This document shows positions 1 to 11,777 of a DNA stretch of 64,000 bases, in pieces; position 1 is the stretch's first letter; each line of letters opens with the position of its first letter. The position numbers were made by a program, and so were the translations under genes. Origin of the DNA: Spongospora subterranea f. sp. subterranea (Eukaryota > Endomyxa: Phytomyxea > Phytomyxea > Plasmodiophorida); NCBI GenBank assembly GCA_049724395.1, contig JAUGWO010000065.1, positions 1-64,000 of the forward strand, given 5' to 3'. The notes under the pieces were generated by a model. The model saw only the letters and a list, made by a program, of their open reading frames with translations. It did no database searches and was not told the origin of the DNA.

Positions 1-39
1 CTCAGTGTTTGCAGTTTGACGTTGGAATTCGTGATGGTT

Positions 40-443
40 TTAATGGCCCTGGGAGGACCTCGCCAGATCACAAAATTCTTCGCCTGAAACACCACATTTT
101 AACGGATTATAGAAATTAATCACCAATTCAGTTATATTGTGACAATTGAAGAGCGTCGATATTCTGCTGAATTGTACACAATTACCAGAACGAACCAGTG
201 AGACCTGGCGATACAAGTTCGTGGAATTCGGAGCGTATTTGAGCGACATAGGGTCAGATAATACCTGAGGATCGTTTGACATTTAAAGGCGGTGGAGGTT
301 GAATGACACAATGGCATATAATGGAGATGATGGTCCACATTCATGAAATAGTGTAATGGTCGGCGATGTGTTATTTGAATAATACCTTGACCGTTGCCCT
401 TCAGGTGAAATAGGCAATAGACTCCATCGACCGTTATCCTCAA
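40..443 (-). CDS. possible exons of an unidentified gene (partial)
   Basis: Two overlapping minus-strand open frames lie here. One contains CLFHLKGNGQGIIQ and the other CHNITELVINFYNPLKCG, with a plausible acceptor before the codons for GEEFCDLA. They read like short exons of a gene that may continue beyond the left edge. I recognise no domain. It could instead be the 3' part of the neighbouring minus-strand Cys-containing gene, but no clean splice joins them. Low confidence. Confidence 0.2.
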
Positions 444-632
444 AGTACAACATTCGTTTCTATTGTGATTATTGGCTGAATATATAAAACATCACAATCC
501 GTATTTCATAACCCATTATGAGTATTTCGACCGATCAGTTCTGTCCCAAGTCCACAAGTCGAACTACAGTAACGCGTTTTCCCATTTTATTCAGTAATTG
601 GGTGTGTCAAACAAATTACGCGCATTGGAAAT

Positions 633-2864
633 CTAATCATGGGATGACCGAGAATTATACTGACAGACATCAGATGCCTTTTTGCCTCTTCCAGGACAGC
701 AATTGCGACTGAACCTGGTGTAGGCTAGTGATTCTCCCCATCTTCGAACAAATTCCTCAACACTTCCAGCGCAATGACGATGTAAACAATTATTGACAGG
801 AAGAAGGTATTTTCTGACCAAAGTGGTTAAACCCGAATGAGGCGATGTAATTGATGCTGTTTTCGATATCACGAACTGATCATACTCTTTGAGAATTTCG
901 GAAAACGCTGGGAGAAGATCTCGGGTTGATTTATAGCGAAGCTCCAGTCTTGCTGGAATATCAAATGGAGGCTCGATCGATCCGCAAAGATGGGACTCCA
1001 AGCCATGACATTTCCGAGTGCCGAATTCCCCATGTGCGAATCGAGGGCCCCATTTTCGAATCCATTCATTTATATCTTGGCGACAGTGATGAACAAAGCA
1101 CCCCCAGATGGGTTTCTGAGTCAGGCTATAATATGATTGGAGAACATTTTTAGCCGCGGGGCCACTTGATTGGTATTTCTCGTAGAATTCACAGCACAGT
1201 TTGAGTTTTTCTTCAGCGGTTTTTGACGTTGAAACAACAACAACAAGAGCTCTCAGATCCAATAAACCGAAGTTTTTGTCTCTGAAAGCACAAATGTTAG
1301 TCAGTTTTTTTTTTAAAAAAAAAGGCGAATGAAAACCTGTTGTCAGGGTTTGGGACGATTTTCGTCCTGTGGTAACCGCAGGTGGGATGATTTGGTCCAC
1401 CACCGGGGCAGGATTTCGCTCCAAAATTCTGGTGAGAGAAACGCGTTCCCCAACGTGTCTGAAACAGGTCCATGTCTTTGCCACAACATTTCACAAGACA
1501 TTGGAGGACGGGGATACAGATTCGCTCCAAACAACGAATCGCATTAGGATTAAATCTGCCGAACGATCTTCTGCGAGAGATCACCAGTTTCAAAACAAAA
1601 TTTGAAATTCGGATCAGTTTTTGCAGGGTGTTGGTTCCCTTGACAATTAGCCGAGGTGGAGGAACATCGATGTTGTTTTTTCCGGCCTCAACGGTATTCC
1701 GCCCCGACTTTGCGCACAAAAATAGTTTCATTATGTCTTCCGTTATGGCGACACTGTTGTGAAACTCGACCTGTTCTGGATTCGTGTCCTTTCCCTAACG
1801 AGACGATACCGTCAAATCCCAGACAGAGCGGGGAATCAGAGTTCTGACCAGAAACACACAGAGACTATCATAGTCTTTGACCTCATCCAGGTCCCAGTTT
1901 AGGACCCGACAGAGCATTCTCAATGCCACAAAGTACTTGCCATGACGGAATCGAACCATTTTTTGATTCTGCTTTGGAATCCCATCCTAGTACGCCATAA
2001 GCAGATATTGGTTATCACGGTTATCGGCAATCGATTACTGGCACGAAATTTTCAAGAACGTCAACAGGCTGGGGATTCGAATTAATCGTACTTTCGATGA
2101 GGCAATCGAAAGTTTTTCCCTCTACGCTTTCAATTGACTGTTGACCATTAATACTCATACGGGATGCATCATGGTTTGAACTCGTGCTCGGATAACAATC
2201 CTAAGACGAACTTAGCAAACCGAAACACAGGTTGGACTAAGACTGAACGGCTAAGTTTCTGGAAGAACAGTCACCAAACTGGTGGGCGTTTCTGCCATCA
2301 ATGGGGATTCGATTTGGATCGACAAGACAGTCGGGGTTATCGCGCTCTTGGCTCAACTGTTGAGAATCGATACTGATATGAGACGCGTCAATTTTCGAAC
2401 CCGGTCTCGATTTCCATTCCTAAAAGAACACTTCACAAGCCGCATTTCTATATGAAAATGAACTGATCGATTACATTCATCGAAGAACTTTCACCAAACC
2501 GGTCGACCCCATTGCTATTGGAATTATCAAAAGCCAACACGGAATTGCCTGGCAGCCAATGTAACTCTAATGTAGAATATTCGAATATTGGAAAGTGTAA
2601 ATCGTGGGTCTTATCATAGATCATTGCCCACTCCTGAGACGACGACATGGTGTCCTTCAAGGACCAATGATTCCATAATTTAGAGAGTTCTTTGGAGCGA
2701 CGTTTCGCAATCCATACCGATAAAGTCGAGGAGGCGATTCTTGTGGCGACATTGGTCTGAGCTGTGCCAAGCGGTTTGTCCCAACAATGCCCAGATTCGA
2801 TTGTCACAGATCGAGTCGGTCTGATCGCCACAAGCAGGAACACCAACAAGTTGAGGACACACAT
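633..2864 (-). CDS. secreted-type protein with repeated Trp-Gly/Cys motif, multi-exon
   Basis: The first exon (2864 downwards) opens with MCVLNLLVFLLVAIRPTRS, a typical signal peptide. Later exons are supported by open frames and short introns, for example 1282-1336 (55 bp, GT..AG) and probably about 2355-2482. The C-terminal half holds three related units, each with a Cys, an acidic-aromatic stretch, then W-G-x-x-(F/L)-(S/A) and a Cys-Pro/His-Gly turn (RWGTRFSHQNFGAKSCPGG, KWGPRFAHGEFGTRKCHG, RWGESLAYTRFSRNCCPG). I do not recognise this motif from any named family. An in-frame TAG near 1797 lies between two convincing coding stretches, so the gene is either broken or has an unrecognised splice. 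A secreted role in host contact is inference only. Confidence 0.45.
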
Positions 2865-3187
2865 TGGAGGAATGGCGCAACAGTAGAGCGGATCGCTAAA
2901 GGGGAAAGGATGAGTTCAGAGTGAAAGATGAGACGAACGGGCTCTAGGTGTCATACACCAGGGTTAAGTTACCCGATTATCCTCTTCAACCAATTCAACT
3001 TTCCTGTTGTGATTTAGTTCGGCATTTGATAGGTTCGTTGTTCTACTACATCCTTCATAACGTGTTGGCTGCTTATCGAAGGTATTGTATGGAAGGGTAT
3101 GGTGTCATTCCCTGAACTCATCCTTGCCCGTTTGGCGAACCTCGCTACTTTGCGCCATTCCTCCAATGCGTGTCCTCAACTTGTTGG
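2843..3187. repeat. inverted duplication of the 5' end of the secreted-type gene
   Basis: Bases 3112-3187 on the plus strand match the reverse complement of 2843-2919 at most positions, including GCGCCATTCCTCCAATG and GTGTCCTCAACTTGTTGG. The arm covers the start codon region and upstream sequence of the minus-strand gene, so a short mirror copy of the promoter and first codons faces right. The roughly 190 bp between the arms shows no gene. The plus copy has no long open frame after the match, so it is a partial, decayed duplicate. Confidence 0.75.
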
Positions 3188-3312
3188 GATTGCTACGAAC
3201 CGCTTGCCACATAGTCATGCTGTTATTTTTACAGATTTATAGGGAATTTTTTTAAATTTTGTGAATAAATTTGTTGGTGTAGTGGAGTGGGTGAGTACCG
3301 GGTGAATAGTCT

Positions 3313-5570
3313 ATGTTGGTCACACTACACCTGTGCTCCATCGTCTCGTCTCCATTGGAACAGCGTAGGCAACAAACTAATCTGCGCTTAGAAGAATTGC
3401 AAACCGCACATCGTTTGCAATTTCAAGTCGGCGAGCATCGTCCTCAGTCGACGAAAACACGTGGTCGGGCAAACAGAAAGAATTCCTTGACTGGAACGTT
3501 TGCAAATGCTATCAAAATGATTAATCAATGAAATCAAGTTTCTTCTGTTTTTGCACGAAGTCAAAGATCGTCGGCCATACAAGTGTGGCCGGAAACGCTC
3601 GTCGATTGCGCTCAGCAACACGTCTGAACCGGAGAACTGCAGCCCTGATCATTTGGTTGGCATACTCTTGATGGATACGTCAATGATGTTATGGATAGTT
3701 TGAGACTGCAGCATATGCTGGGGCGGTATCCTCCTGAATTTATTGATACCGGCACGCTTTTTGAGTATTAAAAAATTCCTCAAAAGCTCAACAAAGGACG
3801 TCATGGATCGTGAAAACGCAATGTTGTTAGATTGTTGGAGTTGGGACTTTGGCCGATTAAATTTCCGCCCATGAGTTTGGCAAACTCGCTAAGCACTGTT
3901 GAGACTTGGACAGCGAGGAGGGCCTAAAGCAGCGGACAGATTATCTGCTATCTTTCGCTCTGACGTGCAGGGGCGACAATCTTCGACGACTGAAGTTATC
4001 GGAGATTGGACATAAATTCTTCCCCGGCGAGTGGCGCTCATCTTCTGCGTACTGTGTGGCGAAGGTCGAAGAAAAACCAGTTTGGAAAAGTGCAACAGAA
4101 TGCGTTGCTGCGTCATTAATCAGTGAGTTTGTGCCCTTTCGGCTTGTATTTGTATTTCTTTTTTCGATTTCAAGTTCGGGGCGATCCTTGGCCTAATCTT
4201 TCTGAAGCAAGCCGTTGGTGCAACCAATACGTTTTGCGGAATGGTATCCATTCAGAGAAGCCGATGACATACACCAAACAGTATGAAGCCATCAAGGCCG
4301 CTCAAACTTCGTTTGGTCTGGCGATCACAGCGAAAACGCAGATGGGTAGAAAGGGCGGCGCGTCCATGGCCGAAAATCTGGGTGCAAGTGAAGCCTCTGT
4401 TTGACAAGAATGGCCACTGGCAAGTACGTTCGCCTGGCGGGGCCTACACAAACAACGTCATCCCATGGTAATGCGCTCGGGTTTTCGCAGGGTTCTCGGC
4501 CGATCCCAAACAGTATTACCTGCCACGAGCTCTGCTGGACCTGCCGGAACATCTTCGAAAGCTGGTGTTTCCCTGCATCGTTGTTATCGTCCGGCGTTAG
4601 AAAGATGGAGATTGCAGGACGCTTCCTCAGGTTGCTAGACCACATGCGAACAGTCATCCTACAAGACTCTGCTATTCTAATAGCTGATGAGGATCATCCA
4701 TCTCATGCAATATGGCAACATCCGATATTCTCTTCAGAGGCGTTCACGACCTTTGCTGCTGAGCTATCCGGCAAGATCTCTTCCACCGTAAGTCTTGCGA
4801 GCGTTGCCAGTCGTCGGCGGTCATCTATGCGAGCTGGTTCATGCGAGGCTGTTCATTCGCGATCAATATCTTGTCTTGACCAGAAGCTCGTCCAGAAGAT
4901 CCAGCAAGTGAACGAGCACATGAACAAAATTTGCTAATGCTCCGCCACGAAGCAGCACCCCTGTCTTCAAGTGATGGAGTCCACTTTAACTGGACTGGGA
5001 AATTGTATGTCGACACAGGTATGGGCGGATCAACTGCATGATTTCTGAAAACCATACTAAGAGAAGTATTGATGATAATCACAGGTTGGATCGGCTGCGA
5101 GAGCAGATGCTGTCGCTGTCGCGAGTCGTCCTTCCGAATCGCCTCAATTTGACACGAATGGCAATGCCGATTATGTCATCGAGCCGGCTGTCATTGTTCC
5201 TGACCCGGCTGTTGTTGCCCCGTTCCGAATGAACAGATCTGTGACGACGGTGCACGATGGATGGAAGGAATGGAAATACGGCGGTATTTCCATGGACAAC
5301 ATCGTGGTACCGCCGATAGAAGGGCTGGAATCGCGTCCTGACAAGAATTGAAGAGGTGCCAAGAGCTCTGCGGAAGGGAAGTTTTTTTCTAGACGAAAAC
5401 CTTTGTATGATGCTGTTGACGACTTGCTCAAGGAGGGATTTAGAGAATCCGACGCGCTCGACGACATATGCGTTTCCAAATGTCATACGCTTCGGAAGCT
5501 TTGCGATCAAAGTTGCTATACTATACGGCATCTGGGACAGAGTTCGTTGCTTTTCTAGTAGCCTTACAGC
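3313..5570 (+). mobile_element. degenerate Crypton-like tyrosine-recombinase element
   Basis: Translated pieces in changing frames match the order of Ndc10/GCR1_C-type Crypton recombinases. First comes FLLFLHEVKDRRPYKCGRK (about 3540-3600). Then DYLLSFALTCRGDNLRRLKL (about 3935-3995), the region around the first catalytic Arg. Next KTQMGRKGGASMAENLG (about 4333-4385), where family members have H-x-x-R but Gln replaces His here. Then AGFSADPKQYYLPRALLDLP (about 4487-4545) and KLVFP. Last is a GCR1_C-like DNA-binding region, NRSVTTVHDGWKEWKYGG (about 5230-5285), followed by SRRKPLYDAVDDLL. Stops and frame changes throughout show an inactive copy. Cryptons leave no terminal repeats, so the limits are approximate. 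Confidence 0.72.
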
Positions 5571-5579
5571 AATATAACC

Positions 5580-6180
5580 TATAAAGATGCTAACTTTGGC
5601 CGTTTCGTTTGAATGCGATTTATTGATGTGAGGCTGCCGGTGGTCGTCGACTTTATACTAATGTAAAGTAGTTGAACACGAAGTAGATGACATATTCTTT
5701 TTAATATTCGAAAATACGCCAGGTAGAGTAAAACTTCTATCCTATCGGATCGCGGTATCCATAAAACGGCTTTCTATTGGAACGAGTTCGAAAAATGGGA
5801 AGTGGCATCGGCAATGTGGGTGCGAGAGTGAACGGATCGCATTTATCGCAAAGACGGTGACGCGTGGGCGATCTGACCAACCCTGATTTATCCTTAGAGA
5901 ATCTGGACATTAGCCGGACACGATGTTGGGCATTGGCATAGCAGTCGACAGAGACGTCAAGCGAAGCAGGCCTGCACCGCCTGGCAAAATGCTCTCCAGA
6001 GGCTGGCGCGTTGACGACCGCCCAAGGGAACAAGTGAATTTTATTTCCAATAAAAATGACTAGGCGTCAATTTATTTGAAAATACATTTTGAAATACGAA
6101 AATACTGCACCAAAGTTTGATGCAACACGGTAGGACTACGGTAGGCATGGACACATCTACCATGGGGATGGACATTTATC
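5580..6180. other. no clear gene
   Basis: A minus-strand open frame of about 98 codons (5737-6033) contains DKSGLVRSPTRHRLCDKC, but I see no domain, splice sites or conserved context. It may be eroded transposon DNA. Confidence 0.4.
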
Positions 6181-6982
6181 TCTTCTCTGATGAGTCAGAT
6201 AATTCCCATTGTAGAATACAGAAAGTCATTATTGTTTTTAGGCAGGTTCGGGAGATATCGATCGCTAGACGAAATTATATCCGTCACATTACAATAATGG
6301 CGAATGGAGTCGATCACATACCGCTACATAAACTCTGAGCATCGCCGAGCGCAAAACCTGTATGAGAAACTTCGCTCGACTCGAAACCGCGATCAGTCTA
6401 AACTGCCCACAATCTAAACGGTACGCAAGCCTGATGTTCAAAACAAGAAAAATATGAGAACGCCACCTGAAAAGTTAATGCAGATCGAATAAGACGTCAT
6501 TATAAAATTCCAACCCTAACAGTCTGAGAGAAAACCTTGCCTGGGATTAGCATGTATACGTGCAGCATTGAAAAAGCGAATCAACCCTTCATCAGCACGA
6601 AGAGCTAGACCGTCACGCGCAGAGGATCCATCCCCAACCTTATATTTTATTGTTAAAGTTCTCCCCTAAAGGTAGCAGCATCGGTTTCAGCCTGGATCGC
6701 GTTCAGCTCAGCAGTGAATGATTATGTTGTCGATATGGATCGACGTGGACGTGGAAAGGCGGCTGTTCTCGACTACATTCGCCATTATTGTAATGTGACG
6801 TAATAATCTCGTCTACAATAGACTCAATACACACCGAACTTGCCTAAAAACAATAATGTAATTCTTTCTTCTCTGATGAGTCACATAATTACCATCGTAG
6901 AGTACAAAATGCCATTATTGTTTTAGGCAAGTTCGGTCTTATTGAGATATCGAACGCTAGACGAGATTATTTCTGTCACAAG
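6181..6982. repeat. MITE-like family: three copies, two forming an inverted pair
   Basis: A segment of roughly 120 bp at 6181-6300 (TCTCTGATGAGTCAGATAAT ... ATTATTGTTTTTAGGCA ... GCTAGACGA) recurs in the same orientation at 6866-6982. Part of it recurs reversed at 6781-6858. The last two form a long inverted repeat with a spacer of about 50 bp. The shared core runs from CATTATTG to the GTCACA region. Size, non-coding content and foldback arrangement resemble a MITE or a foldback element. No target-site duplication could be fixed by eye. Confidence 0.65.
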
Positions 6983-7299
6983 GTCACCCCCTTCCAAGAA
7001 CAACATTTTTCTTGGGATTCACGACGACCCTGCTAACGCATCGAAACCAATCCAATCTGAGTACTCAATTTCAATGGCTCGAAAATTTACACGCTCAATG
7101 CAATTACACCACGCGAGAGAACGGAAAAAATTGAAGTCTTCGGCCGAACCTGAACCTGATTGGTGATCATAGCGACATTTTTGATTTTCGAATGATGAGG
7201 TCTTGACTGACAAAGAAATTGATTCATCAACGACCTCGTTTTTTTAATGAGTCCCTGGAGCTGGATGACATCTTCTTATCAGTTACTCCACATAGCACG

Positions 7300-8950
7300 A
7301 TTACGTTGTGGAGAAGATAAAAGGCAACCAAGCCAAAGTGGACTCGTTATCAAACAATCACAATATTCTGGAGTATTTTAGCTGGTGCGCTGGACACAAA
7401 CTAATAATGAGCAGTGGGTCTGCGATGGATTATCGTCCGATTCTGGGTCAGAAAATGCGAGAGCTTTCTCCCGACACAGCACCCAAAAACTGCTTGATGA
7501 TCTTACAGTCTTTAACTGCTCCCAAAAACCATCGATAAAAGGTTGAAGACATCTTCAAATACAACTATCTGCGATTTTATGTAATCAAGCGATATGTCAG
7601 TTTATGAATTTTATGACAATGATGCACGCCTCGAAACAAGTTACATCTCTGTTTTTCCGCGAAACAACGCTAATTCATATTCACGAAAGATCAGACGATG
7701 GGTCATGTCACACCGCCAAGGTTGTTTTATCACTTGTAAATGACGAAGATTTCGCCAAAAAATGCGTGATATGGCTACGATCGCAGCGGAACGACTCGGT
7801 ATCTGGACTATCATTCTCGCAATGGTGAAATATGAATTACACGTTCGTTTGAAAATGGATAATCCTGTCAGAATCTTAGAAAGAACGGCAACACGGTGGT
7901 TGAGTACGCTGGGTTTTGCGTTTTGGAGGATATAAGAAAGGTCTGTATAATGACGTCCATGAAAGGGAAGACGTCGTAATAATATATAGAGAGACATTTT
8001 TATCTCGAATGGACGTCTAGGAGCGAAGGATGGCAAAATTTGAGAGAGACGAGTTGATGAATATTGTGGAGTCAACGGAGAGCAAAAATTAGTTTATTAA
8101 CACACGATAAATCATGTTTCAGCGCGTCCGACGGGGAAAATACTATTTGGATTGATGATAATCATATGCCATTACGGCTTAAGGGAGAAGGAAGAGTGTA
8201 ATGGTACCAGAATTCCAAAGCGAGTGCCATGGACCCCTCAAACTTGATGCTGTACAGCAAGCTCAGAACCCTGGCGTTCTTATTGAATCAGTGGCAATAG
8301 TAACGCCCAGTAAAAACTCGGATGGATACTGGTGTAGACGAATGCTAATCTAGCAAACCAGCTGGGCGATAAAGTTTTGCCAATTTTCAGGATTCTACAT
8401 CCGAATTGTCACACTTTGTTCTTGTTTGATAACTCGCAGAACCATCATGCCCTGCCATCCGATGCACTTAACGCAAAGGTCCTAACAGTAAAAGATGGCG
8501 GAAAGAACATTAGGTCTCAGCGAAATGGATGGTCCATCCAGGAATGCCAAACATTGACTCAGCCCATGCAGGATGATCAAGGCGTACACCCGATTTCCAA
8601 GAGCAGCGGGAGTAATTAGTGGAAATCGTGGAACAAATTGGTGGAATCATCGTCGGCGGGTGCTCATCCAGACCTTGTGCTTGCGCAAGCGGGAGTGGTT
8701 AACGGAAATCGTGGACAAAGCAAACAAGCATTGACTATTACAAAGTTTACAGGGGAATGTCGTCAATTTAGCACGCCCTTTGGTTTGATCCACAAACCCA
8801 ATGTTCTAGGACAAGTAATCGACAGCACAAACGCATGCCGGCGCGATCGGAAACGGTCAACAAAAGGTCAAACACTTATCGCCGCGTATAGAGTTCCTGG
8901 AGACACAAGAGTGACGAATTGCATTGCAAATAGAATTTGCTGTTAAGAAA
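7300..8950 (+). mobile_element. remnant of a DDE-superfamily transposase
   Basis: The best block is at 8420-8500, FDNSQNHHALPSDALNAKVL followed by VKDGGKN, which matches the FD-(N/Q)-S-x-N-H ... DAL-x-A ... GGK signature of a DDE endonuclease family common in fungal and protist transposons. The Asp and Asn-His are expected at the second acidic position. Upstream, ECHGPLKLDAVQQAQNPGVL and PSKNSDGYW (about 8219-8320) fit the same family, with a frame change and a stop in between. The 7300-8100 part is only weakly supported. Related C-terminal fragments sit at 57.9 kb. Old and inactive. Confidence 0.6.
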
Positions 8951-9234
8951 TCAAGCGATCATCGCAGCCTGCCAAAAAGGATGCTGGAAAACCTCCAACT
9001 TTGATAAACATCGGATAATTACTGTTGGTTTATCAGTTGCAATTGCGCAATTTAATTTTACCCGCACGGTGTTTCTTAAATTGTGCGCGCAGTTTTCAAA
9101 TTCCAAATTGAAAAGCGTGTCAAGTTAAGATGTCCGGTACTGTATGCCCATTCTATGCCTCACGACTTTCGTCATCAGTCGAATTTGGCGCTTGCGCCAT
9201 GGGCAGTGTAGAGGAGACACAGCTTGGAGCTGTA

Positions 9235-11760
9235 AATGGCAGATGTAGCCAACATGTCTTTCGATCAGCTTCAAGCTGAAGCTGCTAAAATCAACATGAT
9301 GACGAAAGTCGTGAGGCATAGAATGGGCATCGTAAACCCAGGGGAAAATTTGACGTAAGCTGAAGCGGTCCCGGCAATGCTCAGCAAACATCGCATCACA
9401 GTATTCAAATTCAGTGGACTCAAGGTTGACTTCCTTGCTTGGGTAAATATGATCACTTATACTTTGAATCGTCTGGACTTTTCGAAGCATTGGGTGCGCA
9501 CGAAGATGGTTCGCCCGCCGACAAGCACGAAAATCCATCCGGCGAGCAAATGAAGGCGAAGGATAGCGAAGCATGATCGATAACTGGTTCAAGCTCGTCA
9601 GGAGGACATAGAGGAAGTCGGCGAGTACGTCTCTCGGGTGAATCAAGCTGCTGGCGCACTGCGAGCAATAGCACCACCCAGCATCATCTCTGTTGGAGAC
9701 CATCTTCTGGCAATCATCATTCTGAATGGCTCAATCAGCATTTTTCATCTTCAATATCTGCATGTCTTTCCCGATCAGTTAAAGACCCGCCTTCTAGAGA
9801 TGAGATAACGGCTTTGGCAATTGAGATCGAAACCCCCGCATAGTATCAAGCATTCCTGTTATTGATGGAAGTGCTGCCATCATCCTGGTTATTCGGGCTG
9901 AACTTGACGAAATAAGACGTAAGTCGTCTCGGGGTCGGTGCCGCGGTGACAACTGGTCCGGGCAAACGACATTTACATGTTGGCGGGAACGCAAAATGCT
10001 TCCTACCAAGCACCCGAGCTTTATATCGAATACAAGAATGCCAACATGGCTTCCATTTATGAGAGGGTATCCAGTCTTGATAGCGTTTCGGCTCGGGCGG
10101 GACGACCACATGTTCTTCAACAAGGGCTCCTTCGTTTCGTATAGCGAACAAGTTGGTCCTCTGATCGAAATGGCAAATAATAATTTAATATCATCAACTG
10201 GGGAAGGAACAAGCACTTTCACAATCAATGGCAAGCTGTTTCAAACCACCAATGCCCTACATGTACCTGGACTAGGCAAGAACCTGTTCTCGGTTGGCCA
10301 GTCCACTGCCATAGGCATTAAATATCTGTTCGATGGAAACGAGATGATAATATACGTTGCTACAGGTTTCCAACGGCCGATTGAGAACATCCTAGCGACA
10401 GTGACCAAAGATCACGATAATATATATCGTATGAATTGCAGCATTTCCGATCCCTCCAAGATACCTGGTTCTCCTGAAATAACGGCCTCGGACGCGCCAT
10501 TGAAGCATCATGAATCGGTGACATCACATGCGAAGCACTGGCCCAAGACAACTCCCGCATCGTTCGTAAAGCAAAACGGCACTGTTACGGAGACAATTGT
10601 TCATGAACGACTTGGTCATTTCAATCTACCCGATGTTCGTCGCCTGATTCACAAATCGGCAAAAGGACTCCGATGCCTGCCAAATTATAGAATGCAGGAG
10701 CAATGCGAACCATTCATATTGGCGAAAATAAAGCGAGAACCATTTCCCTTAAGCGCGAATTGAATCACGAGCCGGCCAGGAGAATTGGTATTCAGCGATC
10801 TCAAAGGCCCATTTTTCATGTCCTGGCTTGCCAAATCGCTACCAGTATTTCGCAACATTCATAGATCATCACACGAGGTTTTCTAAAGTTTACTTGATCC
10901 AAAGAAAATCTGAATGGCTCACCGTCTATGAAAAATGTACGAGGGCTGGATGGCAACGAATCACATGAGTGCAATATCAAGAATCGAATCGATACAGACG
11001 GGCAATGCAGGTGAAATGATCTCTGCTACGTCGGAGTCGTATTTCGCTGGGAAAGGTACCCACCATCGCACGATTGTGCCATATGATTCCGAATCGAATT
11101 GTCTGCCCGAGCGACTCAATCGATCAATAACGGATAGTGCTGAGGCTATGCGATTTCGTGCTAGGGTTTACATTGGAGTCTCATCTAACACACCTTCACT
11201 CAATGGAACCTCCTCAGTTGGTCATTTCAAGACGTTGACGATTTGCCTTGAATGACGAGCGGGCACAGGGCTTAGTCAGAAAATCACCTGAATAATTCCA
11301 AATGCCACTGCATCACGAGTGAAGTGAAATTGCACTTCAATGTCTTTGGTGCGTTGTTCCATTCGACTGTTAATCTGTGATAACAGACAAAGAGAGAAAA
11401 ATCGATTGATTCGGATTGCGGGACACGGCTTTTGTGGCGAGGGTTCACATTGGAGTCTCATCCAACAACCAGGATTGTCGCTGAAAGATGAAATAAAACC
11501 TTCACATCGAAGAAAACTCGTGATCTTCGATGCGAGAAATCATCCAGTAAAATCAGCCCATTATCCTCGCCGAGTCGAAAAACCTTCGAATCGAAGAAAA
11601 CTCGTTATTTAAGTTCGATCCCGTTGCGAGTCGAATGTTCATTCAAGTGAACGGTGGCGATGACTCTCGCCGTTGAGGGTCTGTTACACTCACTGTAAAT
11701 AACTGTATAAATAAGTGCAAGTGTAAATAAAGTGTACGATCGACGTTTCTCGATCACAAC
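9235..11760 (+). mobile_element. Ty1/copia LTR retrotransposon fossil
   Basis: A gag-like stretch begins near 9235. The 9996-10763 region has the copia zinc-knuckle-downstream and GAG-pre-integrase order (ALHVPGLGKNLFSVGQ, then ERLGHFNLPDVRRLIHKSA), with integrase-like sequence to about 11250. The segment 11640-11760, rich in AATAAA-like signals, may be a 3' LTR remnant, but a matching 5' copy was not found. A 33-bp stretch at 9144-9176 is repeated inverted at 9298-9331. The element is broken in several places and looks old. Confidence 0.75.
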
Positions 11761-11777
11761 AACGGTTTCGTCGAGCG

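Noticed and set aside
1790-1810. A 15-bp GT..AG segment that would remove the in-frame TAG of the secreted-type gene
   Set aside because: Far shorter than every other intron in the window; a real stop or an error is likelier.
9125-9703. Minus-strand 192-codon frame
   Set aside because: It lies opposite the gag-like part of the copia fossil and shows no domain of its own.
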